Shown here one piece after another: positions 1 through 8,118 of a stretch of DNA of 64,000 bases. The DNA comes from Lawsonibacter celer (lineage in GTDB: Bacteria > Bacillota > Clostridia > Oscillospirales > Oscillospiraceae), in NCBI RefSeq assembly GCF_014281125.1, contig NZ_JACOEA010000004.1, positions 1-64,000 on the forward strand. Reading direction: 5' to 3'. The translations under genes were made by a program, and so were the position numbers. How positions within the stretch are numbered: position 1 is the first letter of the stretch; every line of letters begins with the position of its first letter. Under the pieces are notes generated by a model. It was not told the origin of the DNA and ran no database searches. It saw nothing but the letters and a program-made list of their open reading frames with translations.

Positions 1-31
1 TGGCGGCTGCTGCCTGCCGCAGCAGCCGCCA
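1..31 (-). terminator. Hairpin after dctM
   Basis: A perfect 13-bp GC-rich stem (1-13 with 19-31, 5-nt loop) lies 39 nt beyond the dctM stop codon. No T-tract is visible because the window ends here. It is probably the operon terminator, but it could be an internal hairpin if the operon continues off the edge. Confidence 0.5.
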
Positions 32-69
32 CGCTGGGGGTATCAGTCCGGCTCCAAAGTCCGAATGGG

Positions 70-1350
70 TCAGGTGATGCCCATAAGGTTGGGCAGGAAC
101 ATGATGATTCCCGGCACATAGGCCATCAGCAGCGTCACCGCAAAGGCAACGATGATAAAGGGCAGCAACTGCTTGGAAATGCGGATGAGCGGCACCTTGG
201 TGATGTTGGAGGTGACGAAGAGCGTCATGCCCACGGGCGGGGTGACCAGGCCGAGGGTGATCATGATGCAGAACCACACGCCGAACTGCACCATATCCAT
301 GCCGGCGGCCGCCGCCAAAGGCATCAGCACCGGTGTGAAGATCAGCTGGGCGGCGGTGGCCTCCATGGCGCAGCCCACCACAATGAGAATGGCGAACATC
401 AGCAGAATAATGACCGCGCCGTTCTGGGTAAAGCCCAGCACCGCATTGGAGATCTTGTCGGGAATCTTGTCCACGGCCATGGACCAGCCCATGATGTTGC
501 CGAAGCCGATGATAATAAAGATGCCGGCAGTCACGGGAACGGAGCGCATGAATACCTTTGGGAGCATAGAAAGCTTGAACTTGCGGTAGATAATACCGGC
601 TACGATAGCAGCCACCACGGCCACCGCTCCGGACTCCTGGGGCGTAAAGATGCCGGCGGTGATGCCGCCCACCAGGATAACGGGTACTAGCAGGGCGGGG
701 ATAGCTTTCACAAAGGACTTCCCAAATTCCTTCAGGTCAAAGCGCTCGGTGCTGCGGGGAAGGTTGAGGCGCTTGGTTTGGATCCGGATGACCAAGATGT
801 AGCCCAGACCGATCAGAATGCCGGGGATGGCGCCGCCGGCAAACATGGCGGTGACGGACACACCGGAGAGCACACTAAAGTACACGAAGGTGACGCTGGG
901 CGGAATGACCGGGCCCAGCACGCCGGAGGCGCACACCAGGGCGGAGGAGAAATCATCCCGATAGCCGTCGCGGATCATCTCAGGCACCACCACGGCGCAT
1001 AGGATGGCGGCCACCGCGTTGGCGGAGCCCAAAATGGCGGAGAGGATCATGGCCACCAGCACCACCACATAGGCCAGACCGCCGCGGAGGTGCCCTACCA
1101 GGGAGCGGACGAAGTCGATGAGCTTCTGGGTCACGCCCATGGCGTTCATCAGCTCGCCGGCCATAATAAAGAAGGGAATACAGGTCAGGCTGGACACGCT
1201 GGCGCCTGCAAAAATTTTCTGGGTAATGATGTTGAAGTAGGCATCCACGCCCATGGAGGCCACATGCGTCAGGCCGGCCAGACCCAGCACCACGCAGATG
1301 GGCACGCCCAGAATCAGGGTAATCAGAAATACGGCGACCACTAAAGTCAT
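70..1350 (-). CDS. dctM: TRAP transporter large permease (DctM family)
   Basis: This 426-residue protein is almost entirely hydrophobic, with about 12 membrane segments. It has the usual DctM length and family-typical stretches such as IPFFIMAGELM near residue 60 and LGLVTPPVGMTLFV near residue 365. In TRAP systems this subunit forms the elevator-type, Na+-driven path for organic acids delivered by the periplasmic or surface binding protein. It overlaps the dctQ stop by 4 nt, so translation is likely coupled. It is the last gene seen in an operon that starts at the sigma-54 promoter near 6340. The substrate is not shown by the sequence; the neighbours suggest a carboxylic acid. Confidence 0.95.
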   Translation of the reverse strand: MTLVVAVFLITLILGVPICVVLGLAGLTHVASMGVDAYFNIITQKIFAGASVSSLTCIPFFIMAGELMNAMGVTQKLIDFVRSLVGHLRGGLAYVVVLVAMILSAILGSANAVAAILCAVVVPEMIRDGYRDDFSSALVCASGVLGPVIPPSVTFVYFSVLSGVSVTAMFAGGAIPGILIGLGYILVIRIQTKRLNLPRSTERFDLKEFGKSFVKAIPALLVPVILVGGITAGIFTPQESGAVAVVAAIVAGIIYRKFKLSMLPKVFMRSVPVTAGIFIIIGFGNIMGWSMAVDKIPDKISNAVLGFTQNGAVIILLMFAILIVVGCAMEATAAQLIFTPVLMPLAAAAGMDMVQFGVWFCIMITLGLVTPPVGMTLFVTSNITKVPLIRISKQLLPFIIVAFAVTLLMAYVPGIIMFLPNLMGIT

Positions 1351-1886
1351 GCGTCAGGACCTCCTTCCTCCGGCTTGGCCGGGTGCTTGTTATACGCGCC
1401 GGAGCGATAGTTGCATGCGATGGTATAGTATTTTTCCAGGGCGAGGATGATCAGAATACCGATGCCGATGGTAATGGGCAGGTAGGGAATTGCCATAGAG
1501 ATGCCGAGACCAATGCTGATCTGCCGGGAAATAGAGGGCATCTGCAGATTCAGAATCGAATTGTAGAAGATGTAGCAGGAAAAGACCAGGACAATAGTGT
1601 TGATGAGCAGCTCCAACGCCAGGCGGAGCTTGCCATGCATATGGGTTTGTACCATGTCAAAGGATACCAGACCGCCTGCCTCCCGATAGGCGACTGAGCC
1701 GCCCAGGAACGCCACGGCTACGATGCAGTAGCGGATAAATTCATCGGCCCAGACAAAGGAGTGGCCCAGAATATAGCGGCGCACGATCTCCGCCACGGAG
1801 GCGATCAGCATCGCAGCCAGTATGGCTGCGGTAATCCACTTGAAAATCGTGCAGACCACATCCAGAATGCGTGTAATTATTTTCAT
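1347..1886 (-). CDS. dctQ: TRAP transporter small permease (DctQ family)
   Basis: This 179-residue protein has four predicted membrane helices, the DctQ pattern. The typical segment around residues 40-70 (RRYILGHSFVWADEFIRY) is present, where family members carry a conserved tryptophan and acidic residue. It pairs with the large permease to form the TRAP membrane complex. It lies between the binding protein gene (80 nt upstream, with a strong hairpin in the gap) and dctM (4-nt overlap), the standard dctP-dctQ-dctM order. Confidence 0.93.
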   Translation of the reverse strand: MKIITRILDVVCTIFKWITAAILAAMLIASVAEIVRRYILGHSFVWADEFIRYCIVAVAFLGGSVAYREAGGLVSFDMVQTHMHGKLRLALELLINTIVLVFSCYIFYNSILNLQMPSISRQISIGLGISMAIPYLPITIGIGILIILALEKYYTIACNYRSGAYNKHPAKPEEGGPDA

Positions 1887-1905
1887 AAATCGTTCCTCTC
1901 TTGCT

Positions 1906-1938
1906 CTGGCAGGCGGGTGGATTCCACCCGCCTGCCAG
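1906..1938 (-). terminator. Strong intra-operon hairpin between dctP and dctQ
   Basis: A perfect 15-bp inverted repeat (1906-1920 with 1924-1938, loop ATT) sits between the dctP stop and dctQ. There is no T-tract on either side. This suggests an mRNA 3'-end stabiliser or partial attenuator that leaves more binding protein than permease, a known arrangement for binding-protein-dependent transporters. Confidence 0.6.
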
Positions 1939-1965
1939 AATTCAGGGTGACAACAGATTCAAAAA

Positions 1966-3054
1966 TCAGCTCAGGGACTCCACATAGGCGATGAAGTCGG
2001 CGATCAGGGGGTCTTTCTCACGATACTCATCCCAGATGGGAGTGCAGATATTCACGAACTCCTGCTTGGCGTCGCCCTCGATGACATTGATGGCGGTGGT
2101 GTTGTCGGCCACAATGGCGGCGCGGGCTTCCTCCTCATAGTCGGGCAGGTAGGTGCTGAATACATTCTCACAGCCCTTGGTGAAGCCGTCGGTGATGATC
2201 TGGCGCTGGTCGTCGGTCAGACTGTTCCAGAAGTCCAGGTTGAACACCACAAAGGCAGGATAGGGGTACATGCCGATCTCTGAGACGTACTTGAGCTGCT
2301 CATAGTGCTTCAGGGCGTAAATGGAGGTCAGATTAATCTCCTCGCCGTCCACCACCTTGTTCTGCAGGGCGGAGTAGACGTCGTTATAGCCCACGGTCAT
2401 GGGGGAGGCACCCAGGCGCTCAATGGCGTCGGTGAGCATATTGGAGGGGGCGATGCGCAGCTTCAGGCCCTTCAGGTCGTCCACACAGGTAATGGGACGG
2501 GTGTTGTTGGCAAAGTGGCGCAGGCCGTTCTCCGAAAAGCCGATGATCTTCAGACCCAGGTCCTCGGCAATTTTGTCGTAGATGGCCTGAGCGGCGTCGC
2601 TGCTCAGGGCGGCCTGCTCGGTCTCATAGTCGGTGATCAGGAACGGGAGCTGGAAGCACTCGGAAAGCGTGGTGTACAGGTTCAGGGAGGAGGCGGAGCA
2701 CTCTACCATCTGGACCGTGCCGTCCATCACCTGCTGCATGACATCAGACTCGCCGCCCAGCACGCCGTCAGGGATGAAGTCGATCTCAATGGCGCCGCCG
2801 GAGGTCTCGCTGATGTAGTCAATGGCGTCATAGTGCCCCATGGCGGGGGGCATGGAGCTGTTTCCGTAGCTGGCAAAGGTAATCTTCACCGGGTCGCCTG
2901 CAGGCTGCTGCGTCTCGCTCCCGGAGGGGGAACTGGTGGAGGGCGCAGGTGAATTGGTGTTGCCGCCGGAAGGCTGGCCGCCGTTTCCGCAGGCGGAGAG
3001 AAGCATAGAGACGGAGAGGACTCCGGCCAGGAGCAGTGCCATTTTCTTTTTCAT
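1966..3054 (-). CDS. dctP: TRAP transporter substrate-binding lipoprotein (DctP family)
   Basis: This 362-residue protein has a lipoprotein signal (residues 1-22, lipobox LLSACG with the acylated Cys at 22) and a Gly/Ser/Pro-rich tether to about residue 50. A DctP fold follows. The conserved core GLKLRIAPSNM near residue 190 supplies the arginine that in this family salt-bridges the substrate carboxylate. The protein would be anchored to the outer face of the membrane and would deliver an organic acid to DctQM. The start is an ATG followed by a charged KKK stretch, typical of a signal peptide. It is downstream of the cupin and DUF6282 genes in the same operon. Confidence 0.94.
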   Translation of the reverse strand: MKKKMALLLAGVLSVSMLLSACGNGGQPSGGNTNSPAPSTSSPSGSETQQPAGDPVKITFASYGNSSMPPAMGHYDAIDYISETSGGAIEIDFIPDGVLGGESDVMQQVMDGTVQMVECSASSLNLYTTLSECFQLPFLITDYETEQAALSSDAAQAIYDKIAEDLGLKIIGFSENGLRHFANNTRPITCVDDLKGLKLRIAPSNMLTDAIERLGASPMTVGYNDVYSALQNKVVDGEEINLTSIYALKHYEQLKYVSEIGMYPYPAFVVFNLDFWNSLTDDQRQIITDGFTKGCENVFSTYLPDYEEEARAAIVADNTTAINVIEGDAKQEFVNICTPIWDEYREKDPLIADFIAYVESLS

Positions 3055-3134
3055 AGTTACCTCCTAGTATTGTTACATGTGCTCATTTTAACATACTTTG
3101 TCCGTGTTTTGTGGGGGGACGCGGACAGCCGGGC

Positions 3135-4013
3135 TTATAGACCCAGCAGCTTGGCAGGGTTCTCCTTTGCGATGAGGTTGATGTCGGCCTCGCTCAGGCC
3201 GAACTTGTCCATGAGCAGACGGATGAAGCGGTACATACCCTCCACGGGGGAGCCGTTGCCGTTCTGGCCCATGTCGGAGTCGAGAATGATATTCGACAGG
3301 GGGACCGCCTTGAGCATATCGGCGATCACCTGGTCGTCCAGGGAGCCCAGCTTGGAGCCGGAGGTGAACACGCACACATTCAGCTCAATGTAGGCGCCCA
3401 TTTTGGCCCACTTGGTCATCTGCTCGTAGGTGGCGCCGATGTGGAACTGGGGATGGTTGACCAGGATGCGCTTGACGCCCAGCTCCACCGCCTTTTCCAC
3501 CAGATGGTCGATTTCCCACGCAGTGCCGTGGCCGGTGCCCAGGATGACGTCCTTCTCCGCGATCAGCTTCAGGCACTCCACCGCCGCAGGGTCCATCACG
3601 CCGTTTTCATCCACATAGACCACCGGGCTCTCGGGCACGGACATCTTTCCAGAGCCGACGAAGGTGCCCTTGTGGTGGTCGATGTGGTTCTTGGAGGACA
3701 CGGTGGGGAAGTAGATGATCTTAGCGCCCATGTTGATGGCCGCGTCCAGCGCCAGGGCGTTGAACAGGCCCATGGAGTTGTTGAGCGCCATGGAGCTGTA
3801 GATCTCGACCCCCTGGGAGTCACAGTGCTCCTGAACCATCTTGACCCCCATGCAGGAGGGGAAGTAGTGGTCCTTGACCAAGAAGCCGCGGTAACCGGCC
3901 ACAATGGCTTCCTTCAGCATATCGGCGGCGTCCACGGCGCGGTTGGCCACCGAGGGGCCGGCGTGGACATGCAGGTCGATAATGCCTTTGAGAATCTCTC
4001 GCTCGTCAAACAT
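3135..4013 (-). CDS. DUF6282 family amidohydrolase-like protein
   Basis: This 292-residue protein opens with IIDLHVHAGPS (residues 11-21), the His-x-His metal motif of the amidohydrolase/PHP-type TIM-barrel hydrolases. Later candidate metal ligands are VKDHYFPS near 46, a central GTGHG near 158 and ILVNHPQFHIG near 183, plus a late Asp (DSDMGQNG near 243). The sequence resembles what databases call DUF6282, whose reaction is not established. It sits between a cupin and the TRAP binding protein, so it probably acts on the imported acid or on an early lactone- or amide-like intermediate. Which bond it hydrolyses, if any, cannot be read from the sequence. Confidence 0.8.
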   Translation of the reverse strand: MFDEREILKGIIDLHVHAGPSVANRAVDAADMLKEAIVAGYRGFLVKDHYFPSCMGVKMVQEHCDSQGVEIYSSMALNNSMGLFNALALDAAINMGAKIIYFPTVSSKNHIDHHKGTFVGSGKMSVPESPVVYVDENGVMDPAAVECLKLIAEKDVILGTGHGTAWEIDHLVEKAVELGVKRILVNHPQFHIGATYEQMTKWAKMGAYIELNVCVFTSGSKLGSLDDQVIADMLKAVPLSNIILDSDMGQNGNGSPVEGMYRFIRLLMDKFGLSEADINLIAKENPAKLLGL

Positions 4014-4052
4014 AGTCTACAACCTTTCTCTCAAATTTTCAGCAGAAAAAAC

Positions 4053-4433
4053 TTATTTCTTCAGGCTCTCCAAAAATTCGGTGTACTTCTGTTTGAATTC
4101 GGGGCGGGGCGTGCCGAAAATATCCATCTGGAAGCAGGGAATGTCGGTGTCGTGCACATCCACATAGTGCTCCACGCCACCGGGGACCACGACGAAACCG
4201 CCGGGGGTCAGGTGATAGGGCACACCGTCCACATAATAGTCGCACTCGCCGGCCACCACCAGGGCCACCTGTTCCTCGGGATGGGAGTGAGGGCGCTTCT
4301 CATGGCCGGACTCCACAATACCGATGGTGACGGTCACGTCGTCGGCGCCCATGGCCAGGGTGACCTGTTTGATGCCCTCGCGGATGGGGCGGTAGGGCAT
4401 GTGGTTCCAGTTTCCAGACATAATTTCGCTCAT
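4053..4433 (-). CDS. Small cupin-domain protein
   Basis: This 126-residue single-domain cupin has its first motif at about residues 45-65 (ESGHEKRPHSHPEEQ, with three His and a Glu suited to metal binding) and its second around residues 85-105 (PGGVEHYVDVHD). It resembles the cupin at 8962-9438: both contain a VDGVPY-x-L-x-PG block and a C-terminal CFQMDI/CYQMDI block. Small cupins of this kind can be isomerases, dioxygenases or ligand-binding proteins. The start has a good GGAGGAAATTG-type ribosome-binding site. It is in the same operon as DUF6282 and the TRAP genes. Confidence 0.85.
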   Translation of the reverse strand: MSEIMSGNWNHMPYRPIREGIKQVTLAMGADDVTVTIGIVESGHEKRPHSHPEEQVALVVAGECDYYVDGVPYHLTPGGFVVVPGGVEHYVDVHDTDIPCFQMDIFGTPRPEFKQKYTEFLESLKK

Positions 4434-4493
4434 TTCAATTTCCTCCTTGATGCAATTTGTTTGGTTGTTTGGTATACGGGTCCATATGCTTCA

Positions 4494-4528
4494 CAGCCGC
4501 GCGGGCCGGTGGAGTGGTCCGCGCGCTG
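4494..4528 (-). terminator. GC-rich hairpin between DUF169 gene and cupin gene
   Basis: A 13-bp stem with one G-U pair and one bulged C (4494-4507 with 4516-4528, 8-nt loop) fills the gap after the DUF169 stop. No T-tract follows, so it is more likely a processing or attenuation site than a full stop. Confidence 0.4.
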
Positions 4529-4552
4529 TTGACGCCGAAATCGGAATGCGCC

Positions 4553-5338
4553 TCAGTCCTCCCGCAGGCCGAAGCAGCGCTCCAGCTCTGCATAGATGGG
4601 CGGGAATTTGGGCTCGGCCTGGAGGCCGTAATAGGGGGATGGGATGCGGGCGGCGCCCGCTCTGTGGGAATCGGCCAGGCCGCGGATGATGTCGCGGAGC
4701 CTGCTGGCCGGCGCGGTAAAGACCATCTCGTCGTCGCCCAGCATGCCGAAGACCTTTTCGCCGCCGCCGGGCACCACCACCTGGCACTGGTCGGTCTGCA
4801 GAGTGACGGCGATCTCAGTGGCGCAGGCGCAGCGGCCCATGAACTTGGACTCGATGGTGCCGCCGGAGTGATAGAGGGCGGCCTGCACCAGACGCACGGC
4901 CTGGCCGGGGTTGCAGTAGAAGAGAACCACGTCAGGGTCAAAATCGGCGCGGTGGAGGGGAGCCAGCAGAATGGCGGAGAGCGGCCGTCCCGACCGGGGC
5001 GTGATGCTCTGGGTAATGGCGCCGTGCTCCAGGGTGTCGGTATACGCGGGGGAGACAATGCTGCCGTTTTTGATAAATTCAGGCACCTCCCGGATGCCCA
5101 TCAGAATCAGGGAGTTGGAGCAGCTGTGGTCCTCCTCACAGAAGCCCATGGTCCAGCCGAAGCGGCGGGCCAGCGCCACGCCCTGGCACAGGTTGAGCCT
5201 GTGCCCCATGTCCCGCAGAGGGCGGCGGGTGCGCTCCGGGAATTGCTCCGCATTTTCCAGAGTTTTGACTGCCACGGGAAAGGTGGCGGTGCGCAGATAT
5301 TTCTGTACCGCCTCATCCAATTCTTTGCAGATGCTCAT
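4553..5338 (-). CDS. DUF169 family protein
   Basis: This 261-residue protein matches the DUF169 pattern: an N-terminal helical part (ELDEAVQKYLR), the block FPVAVKTLEN near residue 27, a cysteine-containing block CEEDHSCSN near 78 and a later TDQCQVVVPGGGEKVFGM near 190. The biochemical role of DUF169 is unknown; the conserved Cys/His residues suggest metal or cofactor binding. I use the ATG at 5338 (GGGGAG upstream) rather than the TTG at 5359. It follows the BKACE gene by 17 nt and clearly belongs to its operon. Confidence 0.85.
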   Translation of the reverse strand: MSICKELDEAVQKYLRTATFPVAVKTLENAEQFPERTRRPLRDMGHRLNLCQGVALARRFGWTMGFCEEDHSCSNSLILMGIREVPEFIKNGSIVSPAYTDTLEHGAITQSITPRSGRPLSAILLAPLHRADFDPDVVLFYCNPGQAVRLVQAALYHSGGTIESKFMGRCACATEIAVTLQTDQCQVVVPGGGEKVFGMLGDDEMVFTAPASRLRDIIRGLADSHRAGAARIPSPYYGLQAEPKFPPIYAELERCFGLRED

Positions 5339-5355
5339 GTGCCCGCACTCCCCTC

Positions 5356-6282
5356 TCAAACCTTAACGCGGTCGGAGCCCTTCAGCTCCAGAAGCTTACG
5401 CACCTCGGCGGGGGTGGCCACCTCAAGGCCCATAATGTGCGCCATGTTGCGCACGGCCGCCACCTGCTCCCCACTGGACTGGGCCAGCACGCCGGGCGTA
5501 ATGTACAGGTTATCCTCCAGCCCCACACGCACGTTGCCGCCCAGAGCCAGGGCGGTGGCCGCCATGGGCATCTGGTGCTTGCCGGCCGCCGCCACGGACC
5601 AGTGGAACTCGCCCAGCTGCTTGCAGGCGGTCTCGTACAGGAAATTCACGTTGGCCACCGTGGCGGGCAGGCCGCCGGTGATGCCCAGCACAAACTGCAG
5701 GTAGGGGGGTGTTTTGACAAGTCCCTCCCGGATGAAGTAGGCGATGTTGTTGATCATGCCAACGTCATAGACCTCGAATTCCGGACGGGTGCCGTTTTCG
5801 TTCATGGTGCGCACATACTGCTCCAGGCCGTTGTAAGTGTTGGCAAAGATGTTGCCCCGGGTACCGGTCAGGTAGGGCTTTTCCCAGCCAAAGCCGTCGG
5901 GAATCTTTTTGGCGATATCCGCCAGAACAAAGTTCATGGAACCTGCGTTGCAGGAGGCCAGCTCCGGCTGCAGCGCCGGAATGGGAGCCAGGCGCTCCTC
6001 CAGCGTCATCATCTGGCTGGCCCCTGTGGTGACGCAGCAGATGACGTCGCAGCGCCGGTGGATGCCCGCCACCGTCTCCCGCATCAAATCCAGGCTGGCG
6101 TCCGGCTCGCCGGTGGCCTGGTTGCGGGTGTGCAGGTGCACCACTGCGGCGCCTGCCTCATAGGCCCGGGCGGCCTCATCAATCAGCTGCTGTGTGGTAA
6201 CGGGGAGATAGGGACTCATGCTGGGGGTGTGCACGGCACCGGTCAGCGCAGCGGTAATAAAAATTTTCTTGTGGTTCTTCAT
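5356..6282 (-). CDS. BKACE family beta-keto acid cleavage enzyme (Kce-like)
   Basis: This 308-residue protein belongs to the 3-keto-5-aminohexanoate cleavage enzyme/DUF849 (BKACE) family. It opens with IFITAALTGAV and carries VVHLHTR near residue 47, the two zinc-binding histidines of the family. These TIM-barrel enzymes condense a beta-keto acid with acetyl-CoA to give acetoacetate plus a new acyl-CoA. I choose the ATG at 6282 because homologues begin just before the FITAALTG strand. A near-perfect sigma-54 promoter lies 49 nt upstream (6331-6346). It is the first gene of the operon running down to the TRAP transporter. A paralogue is at 51634-52500. The substrate side chain is unknown. Confidence 0.92.
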   Translation of the reverse strand: MKNHKKIFITAALTGAVHTPSMSPYLPVTTQQLIDEAARAYEAGAAVVHLHTRNQATGEPDASLDLMRETVAGIHRRCDVICCVTTGASQMMTLEERLAPIPALQPELASCNAGSMNFVLADIAKKIPDGFGWEKPYLTGTRGNIFANTYNGLEQYVRTMNENGTRPEFEVYDVGMINNIAYFIREGLVKTPPYLQFVLGITGGLPATVANVNFLYETACKQLGEFHWSVAAAGKHQMPMAATALALGGNVRVGLEDNLYITPGVLAQSSGEQVAAVRNMAHIMGLEVATPAEVRKLLELKGSDRVKV

Positions 6283-6330
6283 TGTCTTTGACCTGCTCCC
6301 TTCCGTGGAGAAATTTCTGATGAATATACA

Positions 6331-6346
6331 TGCAAGCCGCGTGCCA
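6331..6346 (-). promoter_or_regulatory. Sigma-54 (-24/-12) promoter for the BKACE-TRAP operon
   Basis: Reading the minus strand, the sequence is TGGCACGCGGCTTGCA. It matches the sigma-54 consensus TGGCACG-N4-TTGCA at every fixed position, with the invariant GG-N10-GC spacing. It lies 49 nt before the BKACE start codon, with an enhancer-binding regulator encoded divergently alongside. Confidence 0.88.
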
Positions 6347-6353
6347 ATTTTGT

Positions 6354-6390
6354 CTGCTGCGGAAAAAAGAAGTTTTTCCTGCGGCAGCAA
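6354..6390. promoter_or_regulatory. Dyad just upstream of the -24 box
   Basis: TGCTGC and GCAGCA flank a perfect GGAAAAA/TTTTTCC dyad (5-nt centre). It begins 8 nt upstream of the sigma-54 -24 element. It could be an activator site or simply a hairpin; no copy was seen at the 9.5 kb promoters. Confidence 0.3.
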
Positions 6391-6394
6391 GGGG

Positions 6395-6423
6395 TTGCAC
6401 TTTTGAAAAAATTGGAGTATGAT
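6395..6423 (+). promoter_or_regulatory. Sigma-A promoter for the regulator gene at 6572
   Basis: TTGCAC (6395-6400), a 17-nt spacer and TATGAT (6418-6423) lie on the plus strand. They would give a leader of about 145 nt before the regulator's start codon. Confidence 0.55.
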
Positions 6424-6571
6424 AGGTCCAATTCGAAAATGCATCAAAAATTAGAGGCGATACCTCACTCTTCTTTGGCCAATTTGCCCAGAAAAGGGCA
6501 CATAAACGGGCTTTTTTGGGAAAAATTCAAAAATGACTTGAAAATGCGAAAACGATTTAGGAGGGAGCGCA

Positions 6572-8041
6572 ATGCGTGATACCCAGCAGCAGTGGGAGGA
6601 TCCGCGCTTTATCAACATGTACGTACTGGCCGACCTGGTCAATCAGCCGATTCATATCACCACGCCGGACGGCGTAGTCCGCTTTGTGAACAAAGCCTGG
6701 AGCACCATGTACCACAAACCCTTGGAGGAGGCGGTGGACCGCCATATCCACGACCTGCTGGAGGGAGAGCACCTGAACTACTATCTCTCGGTAGAGGATG
6801 CGGAGTCGGAGGACCTGGAGAACCTGAGCTATGAGCACTTCACCGAGCCCAAGAGTACTTCAGCTGCCGTACAGGCGGTGGAGGAGAGGCGGCAGATTAC
6901 CTGTCTGACCCAGACCCCGACCTATAATCAGATGATGGTAACTGCGACGCCGATCTTTAACGACAAAAATGAGATCGTCTGTGTCTTTACCCTGGTGCAG
7001 GATCTGACCGCAATGGGACGGTGGAGGGATGCCATTGAGCAGGAGATGCAGAAAAATACCGTGCTCCAGCGGGAGCTGCAGTATCTGCGCAACAGTCAGG
7101 CCGACTCCAATCTCATCGGCAACTCCAAGGCAATAGTGGCCCTGCGCCGGCTGATCACGGTGGTGGCCTCCTCAGACGCCAGCGTGCTGATTTCCGGTGA
7201 GAGCGGCGTGGGCAAGGAGGTTGTGGCCAAGGAGATTTACAGCGAGAGCCAACGGAAGGACAAGCCCTTTATTACCGTCAACTGTGCCGCAATTCCGGAA
7301 AATCTGCTGGAATCCGAGCTGTTTGGACATGAAAAGGGCGCGTTTACCGGAGCTATCTCCTCAAAGGTGGGCCTGTTTGAGATGGCCAACTGCGGCACCA
7401 TTATGCTGGACGAGATCGGCGAGTTTCCCCTGCACCTGCAGCCCAAGCTGCTGCGTGTGCTTCAGGAGCGGGAGTTCCGCCGGGTGGGCGGGACCAAGCG
7501 GATCCCCATTGATGTGCGGGTGATCGCCGCCACCAACCGGGACCTGCTGGCCATGACCAAAACCGGCAGCTTCCGCATGGATCTGTACTATCGCCTGAAT
7601 GTGTTTCCCATTCAGATTCCCTCCTTGCGCCAGCGCAAGGAGGATATCCCGCTGCTGGCCTCCGCCTTTCTCAACCAATTCAACAAAAAGTACCAAAAAT
7701 CCAAGTTCTTTACCACACAGGCCATCTTCTCCCTGGAGCAGTACCCGTGGCCGGGCAATGTGCGGGAACTGGAGAACGCGGTGGAGCGGCTGGTGGTCAT
7801 CGGGGAGAAGGACGCCATCACGGTGGACCAGGTGTGCGCTGTGATGGGGACCGATTCCTCGGAGTCGGTCAACCTGCCGGGCAATGTTACCCTGAAGGAA
7901 TCCGTGGCCATCCTGGAGCGGCGGCTTATCTCCGAGGCGCTTTCCACGTACAAGACAACCTATAAGGCCGCGGAGGCGCTGGGGACCACGCAGTCCACCA
8001 TCGTACGCAAGGCTAAGGCGCTGGGCATTACCGGCTGGTAG
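6572..8041 (+). CDS. PAS-AAA+ sigma-54 enhancer-binding transcription activator
   Basis: This 489-residue protein has a PAS-type sensor at about residues 20-145 and a short coiled coil (residues 150-175). The AAA+ domain follows, with Walker A GESGVGKE near 209, the sigma-54-contacting GAFTGA loop near 256 and a Walker B region ending in MLDEIGEF. A Fis-type helix-turn-helix lies at about 463-487 (AAEALGTTQSTIVRKAKALG). There is no receiver domain, so it probably responds directly to a small ligand. A strong AGGAGG site precedes the ATG. Three sigma-54 promoters lie within 3.2 kb (6331, 9505, 9687), so it is the likely activator of both flanking catabolic operons. Confidence 0.95.
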   Translation: MRDTQQQWEDPRFINMYVLADLVNQPIHITTPDGVVRFVNKAWSTMYHKPLEEAVDRHIHDLLEGEHLNYYLSVEDAESEDLENLSYEHFTEPKSTSAAVQAVEERRQITCLTQTPTYNQMMVTATPIFNDKNEIVCVFTLVQDLTAMGRWRDAIEQEMQKNTVLQRELQYLRNSQADSNLIGNSKAIVALRRLITVVASSDASVLISGESGVGKEVVAKEIYSESQRKDKPFITVNCAAIPENLLESELFGHEKGAFTGAISSKVGLFEMANCGTIMLDEIGEFPLHLQPKLLRVLQEREFRRVGGTKRIPIDVRVIAATNRDLLAMTKTGSFRMDLYYRLNVFPIQIPSLRQRKEDIPLLASAFLNQFNKKYQKSKFFTTQAIFSLEQYPWPGNVRELENAVERLVVIGEKDAITVDQVCAVMGTDSSESVNLPGNVTLKESVAILERRLISEALSTYKTTYKAAEALGTTQSTIVRKAKALGITGW

Positions 8042-8050
8042 AGCCCGGAA

Positions 8051-8098
8051 CACGCAGCTGCCCCCTCCCGCCGTCCGGCGGGAGGGGGCAGCTGCGTG
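8051..8098. terminator. Bidirectional terminator-like hairpin
   Basis: A perfect 22-bp stem (8051-8072 with 8077-8098, loop GTCC) lies between two convergent genes, the regulator and the HpaI-type aldolase. It lacks a clear T-tract, but its length and position fit a shared transcription stop. Confidence 0.7.
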
Positions 8099-8118
8099 TG
8101 TGTGAGACAGCAGGCCGG

